Source: a virus
DNA length: 33,556 nt
Virus record (IMG/VR): IMGVR_UViG_3300021963_000400
Location: 1 to 33,556 of that record
Reading direction: 5' to 3' (one strand)
Positions 12,603 through 19,719 of this stretch are shown piece by piece. A program made the translations under genes and the position numbers. The notes beneath the pieces were generated by a model. That model was not told the DNA's origin. It ran no database searches and worked only from the letters and a program-made list of their open reading frames with translations. Numbering within the stretch: position 1 is the stretch's first letter; every line of letters begins with the position of its first letter.

Positions 12603-13672
12603 ACACTTTTGGCGGTAGCGACACCGCCCACTCAGGCGCTGCGGTCATGGCCGCTGGCGTGGCGGGGGTGGGTATACCCCGTCTCGGCTCCTCCCCAAAC
12701 TCGGCCTCTGGCAGCAATGCCGGGGGCTCTTTTCGGAAACGCCACCACACTCCGGAGGGCTTGGCGCGGCTGCGGGAGCTTGCACGCCTAGCGATGCAGA
12801 ACCCCGAAACCGTCGCCAGGATGCGCGCCGGGATGGAAGCGAAAAACCCATGGCCGGCGCGGCTCAATGAACTTCGGCAATTGGCTGCGTCTGGCGCTTC
12901 GTTGTCTGCCATCGCGCGGCGGTTTGGGTGCAACCGGAAAACGTTAAAATTCCGATGCGAACAATACGGAATTGACGCCAAAAGTGTGCGCAATTTCCAG
13001 ATGGCGGCTGGCGAAGAGGTGTTGCGGGAAATCTATTACCGCGCGGACCTGGGCAGCGCCGAATTGATTGCACAATACAGAGTAGCCCGGCCCAAGGCGA
13101 CACTTGACGCGCTGCATCAGCACGCGCGGCGACTTGGGCTGCGGCGTCCAGATGATCGTCGGCAAGTCGGCGCTATGGCTGGTTGTAATGGGCGCGTTAA
13201 GGCGATGGCATTGCAGCGCACCGCTATGGCAGCACAGGTGCAGGGATGGCTAGATGACGGCTTGCTCTGCCAGCACATTGTAAACACGCGCGGGGTATCG
13301 CATAAGCGACTGCGCCGGATGCAGCGCGAGGGGTTGATTACAGTCCCGCCACGCCCGAAAGCCGCGCCGTATATGCGACCGTCGCGAGCTAAGGCGGTGG
13401 TTGCGGTTGCACCGTTGCACAGTCCCGCGCCTCCCAGGTTTGTGCCCATACCAGTGCCCACGCCTGTCGTTCATACCCCACTGCCCGAGCCAGTGGAGGT
13501 CATTTCATTTCCGGCGCCATCACCGAACGGCAAAATCTATGCGGGGTTCAATGCGATCCGCCAATGGGCGCAGCGGGCGGGGGTTGATTACGACGGGTCC
13601 AACATGGAGCGAGTCAACCGTGTTCGGGCTGCGGCGAATTTGCCGTTGCTGGTGCAGGACGAGGCAACATGA
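12599..13672 (+). CDS. Helix-turn-helix DNA-binding protein, early regulator or replication protein
   Basis: A 357-residue protein translated in tandem with Cro (ATGA). The first 50 residues are Gly/Ser-rich and disordered. Residues 89-125 (RLNELRQLAASGASLSAIAR then RFGCNRKTLKF) are a homeodomain-like HTH close in pattern to GcrA and resolvase HTHs. A second HTH-like block follows at about 140-182 (EVLREIYYRADLGSAELIAQ), and a third possible one at about 215-245. A Pro-rich linker (265-300) leads to a conserved-looking C-terminal segment (IRQWAQRAGVDYDGSNMERV). Several DNA-binding units in a row suggest a transcription activator or a DNA-organising protein. No exact family is recognised. Confidence 0.65.
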   Translation: MNTFGGSDTAHSGAAVMAAGVAGVGIPRLGSSPNSASGSNAGGSFRKRHHTPEGLARLRELARLAMQNPETVARMRAGMEAKNPWPARLNELRQLAASGASLSAIARRFGCNRKTLKFRCEQYGIDAKSVRNFQMAAGEEVLREIYYRADLGSAELIAQYRVARPKATLDALHQHARRLGLRRPDDRRQVGAMAGCNGRVKAMALQRTAMAAQVQGWLDDGLLCQHIVNTRGVSHKRLRRMQREGLITVPPRPKAAPYMRPSRAKAVVAVAPLHSPAPPRFVPIPVPTPVVHTPLPEPVEVISFPAPSPNGKIYAGFNAIRQWAQRAGVDYDGSNMERVNRVRAAANLPLLVQDEAT

Positions 13673-13893
13673 ACGACGTTGAAAAACAAGCCGCCTATGA
13701 GGCCAAGCGCCGCGCCTGGATGGGCATTGTTGCGCCGATAGCCGTTGTCACGCGTGAAGTCCGGCACGTCGGGTGCCAAGTGCTGGCTCATCCGCTCACC
13801 ATCACATACCGCACCGACATGCACGCCGAGGTCGTGGCGATGCTGGAACGGGCAGGCATGGCCCTGGCTGGGGATGCGGGGACGTTTTTCTGA
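13669..13893 (+). CDS. Hypothetical early protein
   Basis: A 74-residue protein joined to the preceding gene by ATGA. No membrane segment; a central beta-like stretch (VREVRHVGC-type, then HPLTITYRTDMHAEVVAMLE). The last codons (GTFF) and following bases are echoed 29 bp later by GTFH-TGATG before the helicase start, as if the gene end had been duplicated. No family recognised. It lies between a DNA-binding protein and a helicase in the rightward early operon. Confidence 0.55.
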   Translation: MNDVEKQAAYEAKRRAWMGIVAPIAVVTREVRHVGCQVLAHPLTITYRTDMHAEVVAMLERAGMALAGDAGTFF

Positions 13894-13921
13894 TGCGCGT
13901 TGAAGAAGGGACGTTTCACTG

Positions 13922-15295
13922 ATGCACTCAGATTATGCTGACTTCCTCGCCAAGAAGGCGCCGATTGCACACGCCGTCGGGATTGAGCCCGACGACATGC
14001 CTGCGCATATGTTCGACTTCCAGGCCGATTGCGTGGCGTTCGCGCTGCGGCAAGGCAGGGCCGCGATGTTCCTTGACACCGGCCTGGGGAAAACACGCAT
14101 CCAACTGGAATGGAGCGCGCAAGCCGCCGAAGCCAGCAATGGGCGCGCGTTGATCCTGACGCCGCTCGCCGTGGCGCGGCAGATCGAGCGTGAGGGCTTG
14201 GCGCTGGGCTATCCAGTGCGCGTGATCCGCAGCCAGGACGAGGCGCGCGACGGGATCAACATCTGCAATTACGATCGGTTGGCCGCGCTGGATACGATCC
14301 AGTTTGGCGCCGTGAGCCTGGATGAAAGCTCAATCCTCAAGAGCTTTACCGGCGCCACCACGCGCGCCCTGATCGCGTCATTCGCCGACCATCGTTTTCG
14401 GCTTTGCGCCACAGCCACGCCCGCGCCGAACGACCACATGGAGTTGGGCACGCATTCCGAGTTTCTCGGGGCGATGCGAAGTGCCGAGATGCTGAGCCGG
14501 TGGTTTATTAATGACACCGCAACGGCTTCGCAGAATTGGCGCGTCAAAGGCCATGCTGTTGAGCCGTTCTGGGATTGGGTGGCGTCGTGGAGTAGGTGCG
14601 CGGAAACGCCCGCCGATCTGGGCTATGATGCCTCGCGCTTCGCCCTGCCGCCGATGCACGTGATCCGGCACAAGGCCATCGGGGACGTGAAGCCGATGGA
14701 TGGGGCGTTGTTCATTCAGGAGTTGAGCGCCACCAACATTCACGACGTGAAGCGCCAGACAACGGAAGCCCGCGCCGATGCAGTGGCGGAGTTGGTGCAC
14801 GCGGAGCCCGGCGAGGCGTGGGTTGTCTGGTGCGATACCGACTATGAGAGCGATGCTTTGGCCAAGCGCATCCCGCAGGCCATCGAAGTCCGAGGCTCGC
14901 ACGCGCCAGACAAGAAAGAGGCGGCGCTCTCGGCGTTCTCTGACGGCATTGCGCGGGTTCTAATTAGCAAGCCGAGCGTTTGCGGTATGGGCATGAACTG
15001 GCAGCACAGCGCCCGCATGGCATTCGTTGGCCGCAGCTTCAGCTACGAGGCTTGGTATCAGGCCGTCCGCCGGTGCTGGCGGTTCGGCCAAACTCGCCCA
15101 GTGGATGTGCACATCATCGTGGCCGAGGGCGAAGAACAAATCGGCCGCGTGATCGACCGCAAGGCCGCCGATCATAACACGATGCGGCGGGCGATGGCGT
15201 CGGCTATGGCGCGCGCCCGCGAGACAACGGCTGAAACCAAAGTCCCATACATCCCGACACACACAGCGGAGTTGCCACAGTGGTTGTTTGCTTGA
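13922..15295 (+). CDS. SNF2-type DEAD/DEAH helicase
   Basis: A 457-residue superfamily 2 ATPase. Walker A is LDTGLGKT (51-58), motif II DESS (134-137), motif III ATATPAPN (163-170), and the C-terminal RecA-like domain ends with motif VI, QAVRRCWRFGQ (about 375-385), the signature of the SNF2/RapA class. Such enzymes translocate on duplex DNA and remodel protein-DNA complexes rather than unwind DNA. In phages they are often placed with replication or modification genes. A tiny 9-codon ORF (13893-13922) links its start to the previous gene through two TGATG overlaps. Its 3' end overlaps the methyltransferase by 16 nt, suggesting joint action. Confidence 0.85.
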   Translation: MHSDYADFLAKKAPIAHAVGIEPDDMPAHMFDFQADCVAFALRQGRAAMFLDTGLGKTRIQLEWSAQAAEASNGRALILTPLAVARQIEREGLALGYPVRVIRSQDEARDGINICNYDRLAALDTIQFGAVSLDESSILKSFTGATTRALIASFADHRFRLCATATPAPNDHMELGTHSEFLGAMRSAEMLSRWFINDTATASQNWRVKGHAVEPFWDWVASWSRCAETPADLGYDASRFALPPMHVIRHKAIGDVKPMDGALFIQELSATNIHDVKRQTTEARADAVAELVHAEPGEAWVVWCDTDYESDALAKRIPQAIEVRGSHAPDKKEAALSAFSDGIARVLISKPSVCGMGMNWQHSARMAFVGRSFSYEAWYQAVRRCWRFGQTRPVDVHIIVAEGEEQIGRVIDRKAADHNTMRRAMASAMARARETTAETKVPYIPTHTAELPQWLFA

Positions 15296-16209
15296 ACTCG
15301 GCTCACGGCAAAAGCTGGACGGCGCTTAACGGCGATAGCTGCGACGTGCTGCCGCAGTTGCCTACTGCCAGTGTAGGATTCTCAGTCTATTCGCCGCCGT
15401 TCGGGGATCTCTTCGTTTACAGCGAAAGCGCAAACGATATGGGCAACAGCGCGAGTGATGCCGAGTTTTTCGAGCATTATTGTTTCCTGATCCGCGAGAA
15501 GTTGCGCGTCACCAAGCCGGGCCGTCTGACGGCGGTGCACTGTTCCGATTTGCCCGCGCGCAAGTGGAAAGATGGATACATCGGCACGAAGCCGTTTAGT
15601 GACGACATAGCATCGGCGCACATCAAAGCCGGATGGCAGTTTGTGCGGCGCGTGACCATCTGGCGCGATCCTGTGGTGGAGATGACGCGGACGAAGGCGC
15701 TGCACCTGCTCTACAAGCAAATCCAGAAGGACAGCACATGTTCCTGGCCCGGCACGCCTGACTACCTCCTGCTGTTCCGCGCGCCAGGAGATAACGCCGA
15801 GCCCGTTGGCCACAAGCCTGCCGACTTCCCCGTTGACCTGTGGCAGAAATGGGCATCGCCGGTATGGTTTGATATCAATCAAACGGCGGTGCTGAACAAC
15901 AAGGCCGAGGCCAACAAATGGATCGGTGATCCGCTATTTCTGGACGATGCCCGCGAGGACGCCGACGAGCGCCACCTTTGCCCGCTGCAACTGCCTTTGA
16001 TCGAGCGCGCGCTCACAATGTGGAGCAACCCCGGCGACGTGGTGCTGAGCCCGTTCCTCGGCATCGGCAGCGAGGGCGTGGTTTCCGTCAAGCGCGGGCG
16101 GAAATTTATCGGCTGCGAGCTGAAGCCCAGCTATTGGTCGCAGGCTGTCCGCGCACTCAAAGCCGCCGAGCGGGATAGCGTTGACCTGTTCACGTTGGCC
16201 GCCGACTGA
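15280..16209 (+). CDS. DNA methyltransferase, beta-class (N4-cytosine or N6-adenine)
   Basis: A 309-residue methyltransferase from GTG 15280, supported by GGAG 8 nt upstream. The catalytic motif IV comes first, SPPF (38-41), and the SAM-binding motif I last, LSPFLGIGSEGVV (256-268), followed by GRKFIGCELKPSYW: the beta-class order, with a target-recognition region between. SPPF rather than DPPY is more usual in N4-cytosine enzymes but also occurs in some adenine ones. It probably modifies phage DNA against host restriction or marks DNA for replication. No restriction endonuclease is near, so it is an orphan enzyme. Overlap with the helicase suggests they work as a pair. Confidence 0.85.
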   Translation: MVVCLNSAHGKSWTALNGDSCDVLPQLPTASVGFSVYSPPFGDLFVYSESANDMGNSASDAEFFEHYCFLIREKLRVTKPGRLTAVHCSDLPARKWKDGYIGTKPFSDDIASAHIKAGWQFVRRVTIWRDPVVEMTRTKALHLLYKQIQKDSTCSWPGTPDYLLLFRAPGDNAEPVGHKPADFPVDLWQKWASPVWFDINQTAVLNNKAEANKWIGDPLFLDDAREDADERHLCPLQLPLIERALTMWSNPGDVVLSPFLGIGSEGVVSVKRGRKFIGCELKPSYWSQAVRALKAAERDSVDLFTLAAD

Positions 16210-16247
16210 GCGCGCGGATCAACTCATCAAGTAATACAGGAATCTAC

Positions 16248-16469
16248 ATGCCCAAAGAGCTTCGCATCGCCGTCACGCTGGAAATCCCCGACGACATTTG
16301 GGAGCAGGCTGACGCGCTCTCGGCAGCAAAGCCGGTCGTGGAGGCTTTTACCGAGGCAGTTAACAAGCTCGGCGGCAAGGTCGAGGCCGAGCTGGTGACG
16401 CTTAAGGCGCGCGGCGAGAAGGGCGATTCGGCGGCGCAGTATGTGGCGGCCGGCGGGAAGATGCCATGA
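16248..16469 (+). CDS. Hypothetical early protein
   Basis: A 73-residue protein with AGGA 8 nt before its ATG. It is amphipathic and helical with a central Glu/Lys-rich stretch (VNKLGGKVEAELVTLKARGE) and no recognised domain. It overlaps the GapR-like gene by 4 nt (ATGA). The first lines (LRIAVTLEIPDDIWEQADAL) may form a beta-strand and a helix. Function unknown; co-translated with a nucleoid-type protein. Confidence 0.6.
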   Translation: MPKELRIAVTLEIPDDIWEQADALSAAKPVVEAFTEAVNKLGGKVEAELVTLKARGEKGDSAAQYVAAGGKMP

Positions 16470-16720
16470 GCGAGCCGGGGCACAACAGCGGCGAGCCCGT
16501 CGCCGCTGATCGGCTGCGCGGTTTGATCGAGCGCATCGAGCGGCTGGAGGAAGAGCGGAAGGGGCTGGGCTCTGACGTCAAGGATTTGTTCACGGAGAGC
16601 AAATCCGCCGGGTTTGACGTCAAGGTAATGAAGCGGCTCATCAAGCTGCGGCGCATTCCGGCGGCCGAGGCTGACGAGCAGGACGCGCTGCTTGATGTCT
16701 ATCGCCACGCGCTGGGTTAG
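16466..16720 (+). CDS. GapR-like DUF2312 nucleoid protein
   Basis: An 84-residue protein matching DUF2312/GapR along its length: AADRLRGLIERIERLEEERK (13-32), then DVKDLFTESKSAGFDVKVMK (37-56) and a C-terminal LLDVYRHALG. In Caulobacter, GapR is an essential nucleoid protein that wraps overtwisted DNA ahead of replication forks and transcription and stimulates topoisomerases. The family is essentially alphaproteobacterial, so this gene is a main clue to the host. In a phage early operon it may manage supercoiling during replication or interfere with host GapR. The N-terminal 12 residues are a short disordered lead. Confidence 0.85.
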   Translation: MSEPGHNSGEPVAADRLRGLIERIERLEEERKGLGSDVKDLFTESKSAGFDVKVMKRLIKLRRIPAAEADEQDALLDVYRHALG

Positions 16721-16722
16721 GC

Positions 16723-17139
16723 ATGGGCGCGCGCTACACCATTACCATCCCCGGCGTGGCGCGCGGCAAGGGCAGGGCGCGGGCAACCTCGCGTGGGCGC
16801 CTCTACACGCCCGCCCAGACCGTTAACGCCGAGGCGTGGGTGAAGTCCTGCGCATTCGACCAGATCGGCCAGCCGCTGCTTACAACGCCCGTGGCGGTGG
16901 TGGTGACGATTGACGCCGAGGTGCCGGCGAGCTGGTCGAAGAAGCGCCAGTCGGCGGCATTGAGCGGCGCTGTTCGCCCGACCGGGAAACCCGACCTGGA
17001 TAATTGTATTAAATTGTTAATGGACGGTTTGAATAAGCTGGCGTGGGTAGATGATTCCCAGGTGGTGCGGCTGGTGGCCAGCAAGCGCTATGGTCCCGCG
17101 CCGCAGACAGTGGTCGAGATTGCCGAGGTGCTGCCATGA
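16723..17139 (+). CDS. rusA: RusA-like Holliday junction resolvase
   Basis: A 138-residue protein. The RusA signature is KPDLDNCIKLLMDGLN (89-104), with Asp91, Asp93 and Asp101 as metal ligands, followed by DDSQVV (110-115). The N-terminal ITIPGVARGKGRAR is the usual basic strand. RusA dimers cut four-way DNA junctions; in phages this resolves recombination intermediates and branched replication DNA before packaging. It starts 2 nt after the GapR-like gene and ends in an ATGA overlap with the next ORF. Confidence 0.88.
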   Translation: MGARYTITIPGVARGKGRARATSRGRLYTPAQTVNAEAWVKSCAFDQIGQPLLTTPVAVVVTIDAEVPASWSKKRQSAALSGAVRPTGKPDLDNCIKLLMDGLNKLAWVDDSQVVRLVASKRYGPAPQTVVEIAEVLP

Positions 17140-17363
17140 AGCCGCCCCGCATTCGCACCGGCAAGGCCAAGCCCGCACCGTTCAGCAAGACGCCGAAGCC
17201 GGTCAAGCCCAAGCCCACGCGGCGTCAGATCGCGGCGGGTACGAAATGCCGGGATGGGAGGTTGCGCCATGGACGCGCGGCAGCCCGACCTATGGCGGGA
17301 CCAGCACCAGGGCGCAGGAGTGCATTTGGTATTCGCCCGCGTGCGCGCCGTTGGTGCCGATGA
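17136..17363 (+). CDS. Small basic Lys/Pro/Arg-rich protein
   Basis: A 75-residue ORF coupled to the resolvase by ATGA. The first 36 residues (MKPPRIRTGKAKPAP..., KPVKPKPTRRQ) are strongly basic and GC3-rich. After about codon 37 the codon pattern loses its bias, while another frame (17246-17380) gains it, so the gene may effectively end or shift near 17245. It could bind nucleic acid through its charge. No family is recognised. Confidence 0.45.
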   Translation: MKPPRIRTGKAKPAPFSKTPKPVKPKPTRRQIAAGTKCRDGRLRHGRAAARPMAGPAPGRRSAFGIRPRARRWCR

Positions 17364-17380
17364 AAGGCGCGCTCCTATGA
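17246..17380 (+). CDS. Small Trp/Cys-containing ORF overlapping the basic protein
   Basis: A 44-residue ORF (begins MPGWEVAPWTRGSPTYGG) in a different frame from the ORF at 17136. It is favoured by high GC in third positions and by a perfect ATGA overlap of its stop with the next start at 17377, the coupling used throughout this operon. GGCGGG lies about 8 nt before the ATG. It might also be the 3' part of a frameshifted product of the preceding gene. No family is recognised. Confidence 0.45.
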   Translation: MPGWEVAPWTRGSPTYGGTSTRAQECIWYSPACAPLVPMKGALL

Positions 17381-17643
17381 CCCGCCAGCAAGCCAACCAC
17401 GCCCGCATCATGTTTGAGTGCGGATGCTCAATTGAGGATGTGGCGATTACGTTCGGGGTGACGTTGGATGTTGCGATTTATGCTGTGGCGCCGTCCCTGG
17501 CAGTTAACCCGCTAGAGCAGAAACGAGTGCAGCGGATACTTCGATCCATGAAACTATCCCCCCCTATCTCCGTAATACACAGGCGCGCGACGCGGCCGGA
17601 CTTGGTAGAATCGGTTCACGACGACGCGAGGATTGCAGCATGA
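17377..17643 (+). CDS. Small HTH-like early protein
   Basis: An 88-residue protein from ATG 17377 (ATGA with the preceding small ORF); an in-frame ATG at 17269 with GGAGG upstream would add 36 residues overlapping two other frames and is considered less likely. Residues 4-30 (NHARIMFECGCSIEDVAITF) have the spacing of a helix-turn-helix with a G-C-S-I-E-D-V-A core. The C-terminal half is basic. It overlaps the initiator-like gene by ATGA. Probably a DNA-binding accessory of replication; unproven. Confidence 0.5.
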   Translation: MTRQQANHARIMFECGCSIEDVAITFGVTLDVAIYAVAPSLAVNPLEQKRVQRILRSMKLSPPISVIHRRATRPDLVESVHDDARIAA

Positions 17644-18479
17644 CTGAGCACCGCTGGTCTAAGTTTTGGTGGGCCGACTGGATGCGCGACCCTTCTTTGC
17701 GCTCTTGCTCAGTGGCAGCTCGCGGCTTGTGGATGGATATGCTAGCGATTGCCTTTGACGGCGCGCCGCGCGGACACGTCACCATCGGCCGCAACCCCGC
17801 CAGCCCCAAGCAACTCGCCATTATCGCCGGTATCACGGAAAAGCAGTGCGTCGCGCTCTTGGCTGAGTTGGATCAAGCCGAAGTGTTTAGCCGCACCGAA
17901 GCAGGCGGAATCTTTAGCCGCCGCATGGTTCGTGACACAGACGCATCGGAAGCAGGGCGCGAGGCTATTACCAAACGGTGGCAAAAACCGACGAAAGAAG
18001 CGCCGGACCCTAATAGCCCTCCTAATAGCCCCACTAATAGGGAAGACCATAGCCCCCCCCATAGTCTAGAAGCAGAAGCAGATACAGAAGCAGAAGCAGA
18101 GAAGAAAGACCCCCCCTCACTTCGTTCGGGCACCCCCCAGCCGAAGGGCCGCGGTTCGCGCTTGCCGGACGACTGGCAGCCGAAGGAGCCCGACCTGCCG
18201 AGCCAACACGGCGCAGAGCCCGCAGGCACGCTGGCGCACTTCCGGGACCATTACCGGGCCAAGCCGGGGACAGCCGGCGTGATGCTGGATTGGGAGGCGG
18301 CATGGCGGAATTGGTGCAGGAAAATCAGCGACTTCAAGCGCGCGCCACCCAGCCGGCTGCCGGTCAAAACAAGCCAAATGTCCGTCCCCGACCAGAACGC
18401 CGAGCTGCTGCGGTTGATGGGCCGCCACTACGAAGCCGAGGACGAAACACCCGCAACGCAGTTGAGGATTGTGCAATGA
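17640..18479 (+). CDS. Replication initiator / replisome organiser-like protein (O-type)
   Basis: A 279-residue protein. The N-terminal domain (WSKFWWADWMRDPSLRSCSV, then ARGLWMDMLAIAF and a winged-helix-like ITEKQCVALLAELDQAEVFS) is typical of phage O-like or DUF1376-type initiators. A low-complexity linker (about 119-165, Asn/Ser/Pro then Glu/Ala repeats) separates it from a C-terminal domain with LPDDWQPKEPD, LAHFRDHYRAKPG and DWEAAWRNWCRK, common in these proteins. In lambda the origin lies inside the O gene linker, and the DNA of this linker carries five 12-bp repeats. It probably binds the origin and recruits the host helicase. Linked by ATGA on both sides. Confidence 0.7.
   Translation: MTEHRWSKFWWADWMRDPSLRSCSVAARGLWMDMLAIAFDGAPRGHVTIGRNPASPKQLAIIAGITEKQCVALLAELDQAEVFSRTEAGGIFSRRMVRDTDASEAGREAITKRWQKPTKEAPDPNSPPNSPTNREDHSPPHSLEAEADTEAEAEKKDPPSLRSGTPQPKGRGSRLPDDWQPKEPDLPSQHGAEPAGTLAHFRDHYRAKPGTAGVMLDWEAAWRNWCRKISDFKRAPPSRLPVKTSQMSVPDQNAELLRLMGRHYEAEDETPATQLRIVQ
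18011..18110. repeat. Candidate origin iterons inside the initiator gene
   Basis: The core (A/C)ATAG recurs at 18012, 18024, 18036, 18048 and 18060, exactly every 12 bp, the first three within TAATAG. A purine tract of GAAGCA/GCAGA repeats follows (about 18068-18110). This mirrors lambda ori, where iterons inside O precede a sequence with strand asymmetry. The period is also four codons, so a peptide repeat (NSPP-type) is an alternative reading. Confidence 0.45.
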
Positions 18480-18922
18480 TGGACCGCGTTAAATGGTTGG
18501 GAATGCTGGCCAAACTGGGGACACCAGCCGATCCCGTGAAGGCGTTCCAGGCGTTGGAAGCCTACCTGCCGTTCCTTTCCGCACTGCCCAACGAGGCGTT
18601 CACGCTGGCCAGCCTGGAGCACGTCGCTATGACGCCGAAGCGGCTGCATATCCCCGATTTGAGCGAGGTGAAAGCGCCGTTGCTGGCATGGTGGCGCGAC
18701 AACCGCCCAGCTCGCACGGCGTTGTCAGCAACCGTCGACAAGCCCGAACAACCCCGCGCTGAGCCGACGCAAGCCGAGCGAGAGGCCGTGGCGCGGACCA
18801 TGCGGACCTACCTCGGCCAAGTGGCGCCGGTGGTGACGGAACGGGCGACGGTGCGGGCGCACCCTGCGCCGCCAACCGTGCTTGCCGAAGCCCGCGCCCG
18901 GCTGGCGAGGGGGCGTGGGTGA
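18476..18922 (+). CDS. Hypothetical replication-operon protein, helicase-loader position
   Basis: A 148-residue protein from ATG 18476 (ATGA with the initiator, GAGG about 8 nt upstream). The N-terminal 75 residues look folded and helical (KAFQALEAYLPFLSALPNEA, LLAWWRDNRP); the C-terminal half is Ala/Arg/Pro-rich and basic. Coming right after the O-like gene it has the place of lambda P, the helicase loader, but I see no DnaC Walker motif or P-like signature. Function unassigned. It ends in GTGA overlapping the next start. Confidence 0.55.
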   Translation: MMDRVKWLGMLAKLGTPADPVKAFQALEAYLPFLSALPNEAFTLASLEHVAMTPKRLHIPDLSEVKAPLLAWWRDNRPARTALSATVDKPEQPRAEPTQAEREAVARTMRTYLGQVAPVVTERATVRAHPAPPTVLAEARARLARGRG

Positions 18923-19128
18923 TGGTGCAGGCCACGGCCGAGATCAGACGCGCCATCTGCTGCCCATCCGGCACCTGCACTTCGCTGAGCAATTGTTACG
19001 CCGAGGATCGCAGCCGCTCTTACCCGGTGCAGATCCACGAGGCGGCCGAGGCTGTGGTGCGGCTGCTGTGCAAGCAGTGGCGTTATGCGCCGCAGCGCCA
19101 GATGCGCGACGGGGATGGCCCGGTATGA
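18919..19128 (+). CDS. Small Cys-rich early protein
   Basis: A 69-residue protein from GTG 18919 (GTGA overlap); the very next codon is ATG 18922, so either may start it. Four of its cysteines lie in ICCPSGTCTSLSNC (14-27) with a possible metal-binding spacing, and another is in LLCKQW. The rest is helical and basic. Small Cys-cluster proteins in phage early operons often bind zinc and nucleic acid, but no known finger pattern fits exactly. It is joined to the next gene by ATGA. Confidence 0.5.
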   Translation: MMVQATAEIRRAICCPSGTCTSLSNCYAEDRSRSYPVQIHEAAEAVVRLLCKQWRYAPQRQMRDGDGPV

Positions 19129-19664
19129 GCCGACGCCGCCAGCCCGGAGAGAGTCAACCCGTTGACCCGCGCGTCATCGCCGAGGGGCAGGGCTACGACA
19201 TGGGCAGCCTCGCCGTGGCTGTGGTGGTCGAGGTGGTGGCAGTCGGCACGCGCGACACGATCAAGCGGGCCAGACGTGCCGACCCGCTCAACCGGGTGGA
19301 TGGCTGCACGGCCGGGATGCGGACAGCCGCGGCAATCTACCGCCAATCCGTCGAGCACATCGAGGCGGGCAGGGGCATGGGGCCGCTGCCATACGCCAGC
19401 GATGGCGTGCAGGAGCATCGGCGCGGCGATGGGACTGGCGTGGAGCTCATGGCGCAGGAGCGGGCGTTGTCGGCCGCTGACTGGCACCGGCGCGGGGTGC
19501 AGGCGATGGGGCTGGCAGCGTCGCAGGGCGTGGTGCATTGGGTGGTGGTGGCTGGGTTGCCGTTGGCCAGCTACGACGAGACGCGGAAGTGGCGGAAGGG
19601 CACGGGCTGCGGGCAGATGCTTGCTGCGCTGGAGCGGTTGGCCGGCGCATACAAGTGCACTTGA
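19125..19664 (+). CDS. Hypothetical protein in the late-regulator position
   Basis: A 179-residue protein, start ATG 19125 (ATGA). It contains a helical stretch with VIAEGQGYDMGSLAVAVVVE near the N-terminus and a C-terminal block (WHRRGVQAMGLAASQGVVHW, then PLASYDETRKWRKG, then MLAALERLAGAY) that could be a helix-turn-helix followed by a leucine-rich helix. It is the last gene before the leader of the late operon, where lambda-like phages carry Q-type antiterminators or late activators. I cannot match it to a Q family, so the role is a positional guess. Confidence 0.5.
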   Translation: MSRRRQPGESQPVDPRVIAEGQGYDMGSLAVAVVVEVVAVGTRDTIKRARRADPLNRVDGCTAGMRTAAAIYRQSVEHIEAGRGMGPLPYASDGVQEHRRGDGTGVELMAQERALSAADWHRRGVQAMGLAASQGVVHWVVVAGLPLASYDETRKWRKGTGCGQMLAALERLAGAYKCT

Positions 19665-19666
19665 CA
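19661..19666 (+). promoter_or_regulatory. Perfect -35-like TTGACA before the terminase leader
   Basis: TTGACA overlaps the stop of the preceding gene. No good -10 lies at 16-18 nt (CCAGAC at 17 nt), so a promoter here would need an activator or a different sigma factor, or the match is chance. Confidence 0.3.
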
Positions 19667-19671
19667 GCGGG

Positions 19672-19719
19672 GGGCGAATTATGCCAGACCTAGTTAACGT
19701 GCATAAGTTGAATTCGCCC
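19672..19719 (+). promoter_or_regulatory. Long-range stem competing with the leader terminator
   Basis: GGGCGAATT (19672-19680) and AATTCGCCC (19711-19719) are perfectly complementary. The right arm shares CGCCC with the left arm of the hairpin at 19715-19740, so only one of the two structures can form: an antiterminator/terminator-type arrangement. Confidence 0.5.

Noticed and set aside
16248-16720. Toxin-antitoxin pair formed by the two small coupled genes
   Set aside because: The second gene is a clear DUF2312/GapR-type protein, and the first has no toxin or antitoxin motif.
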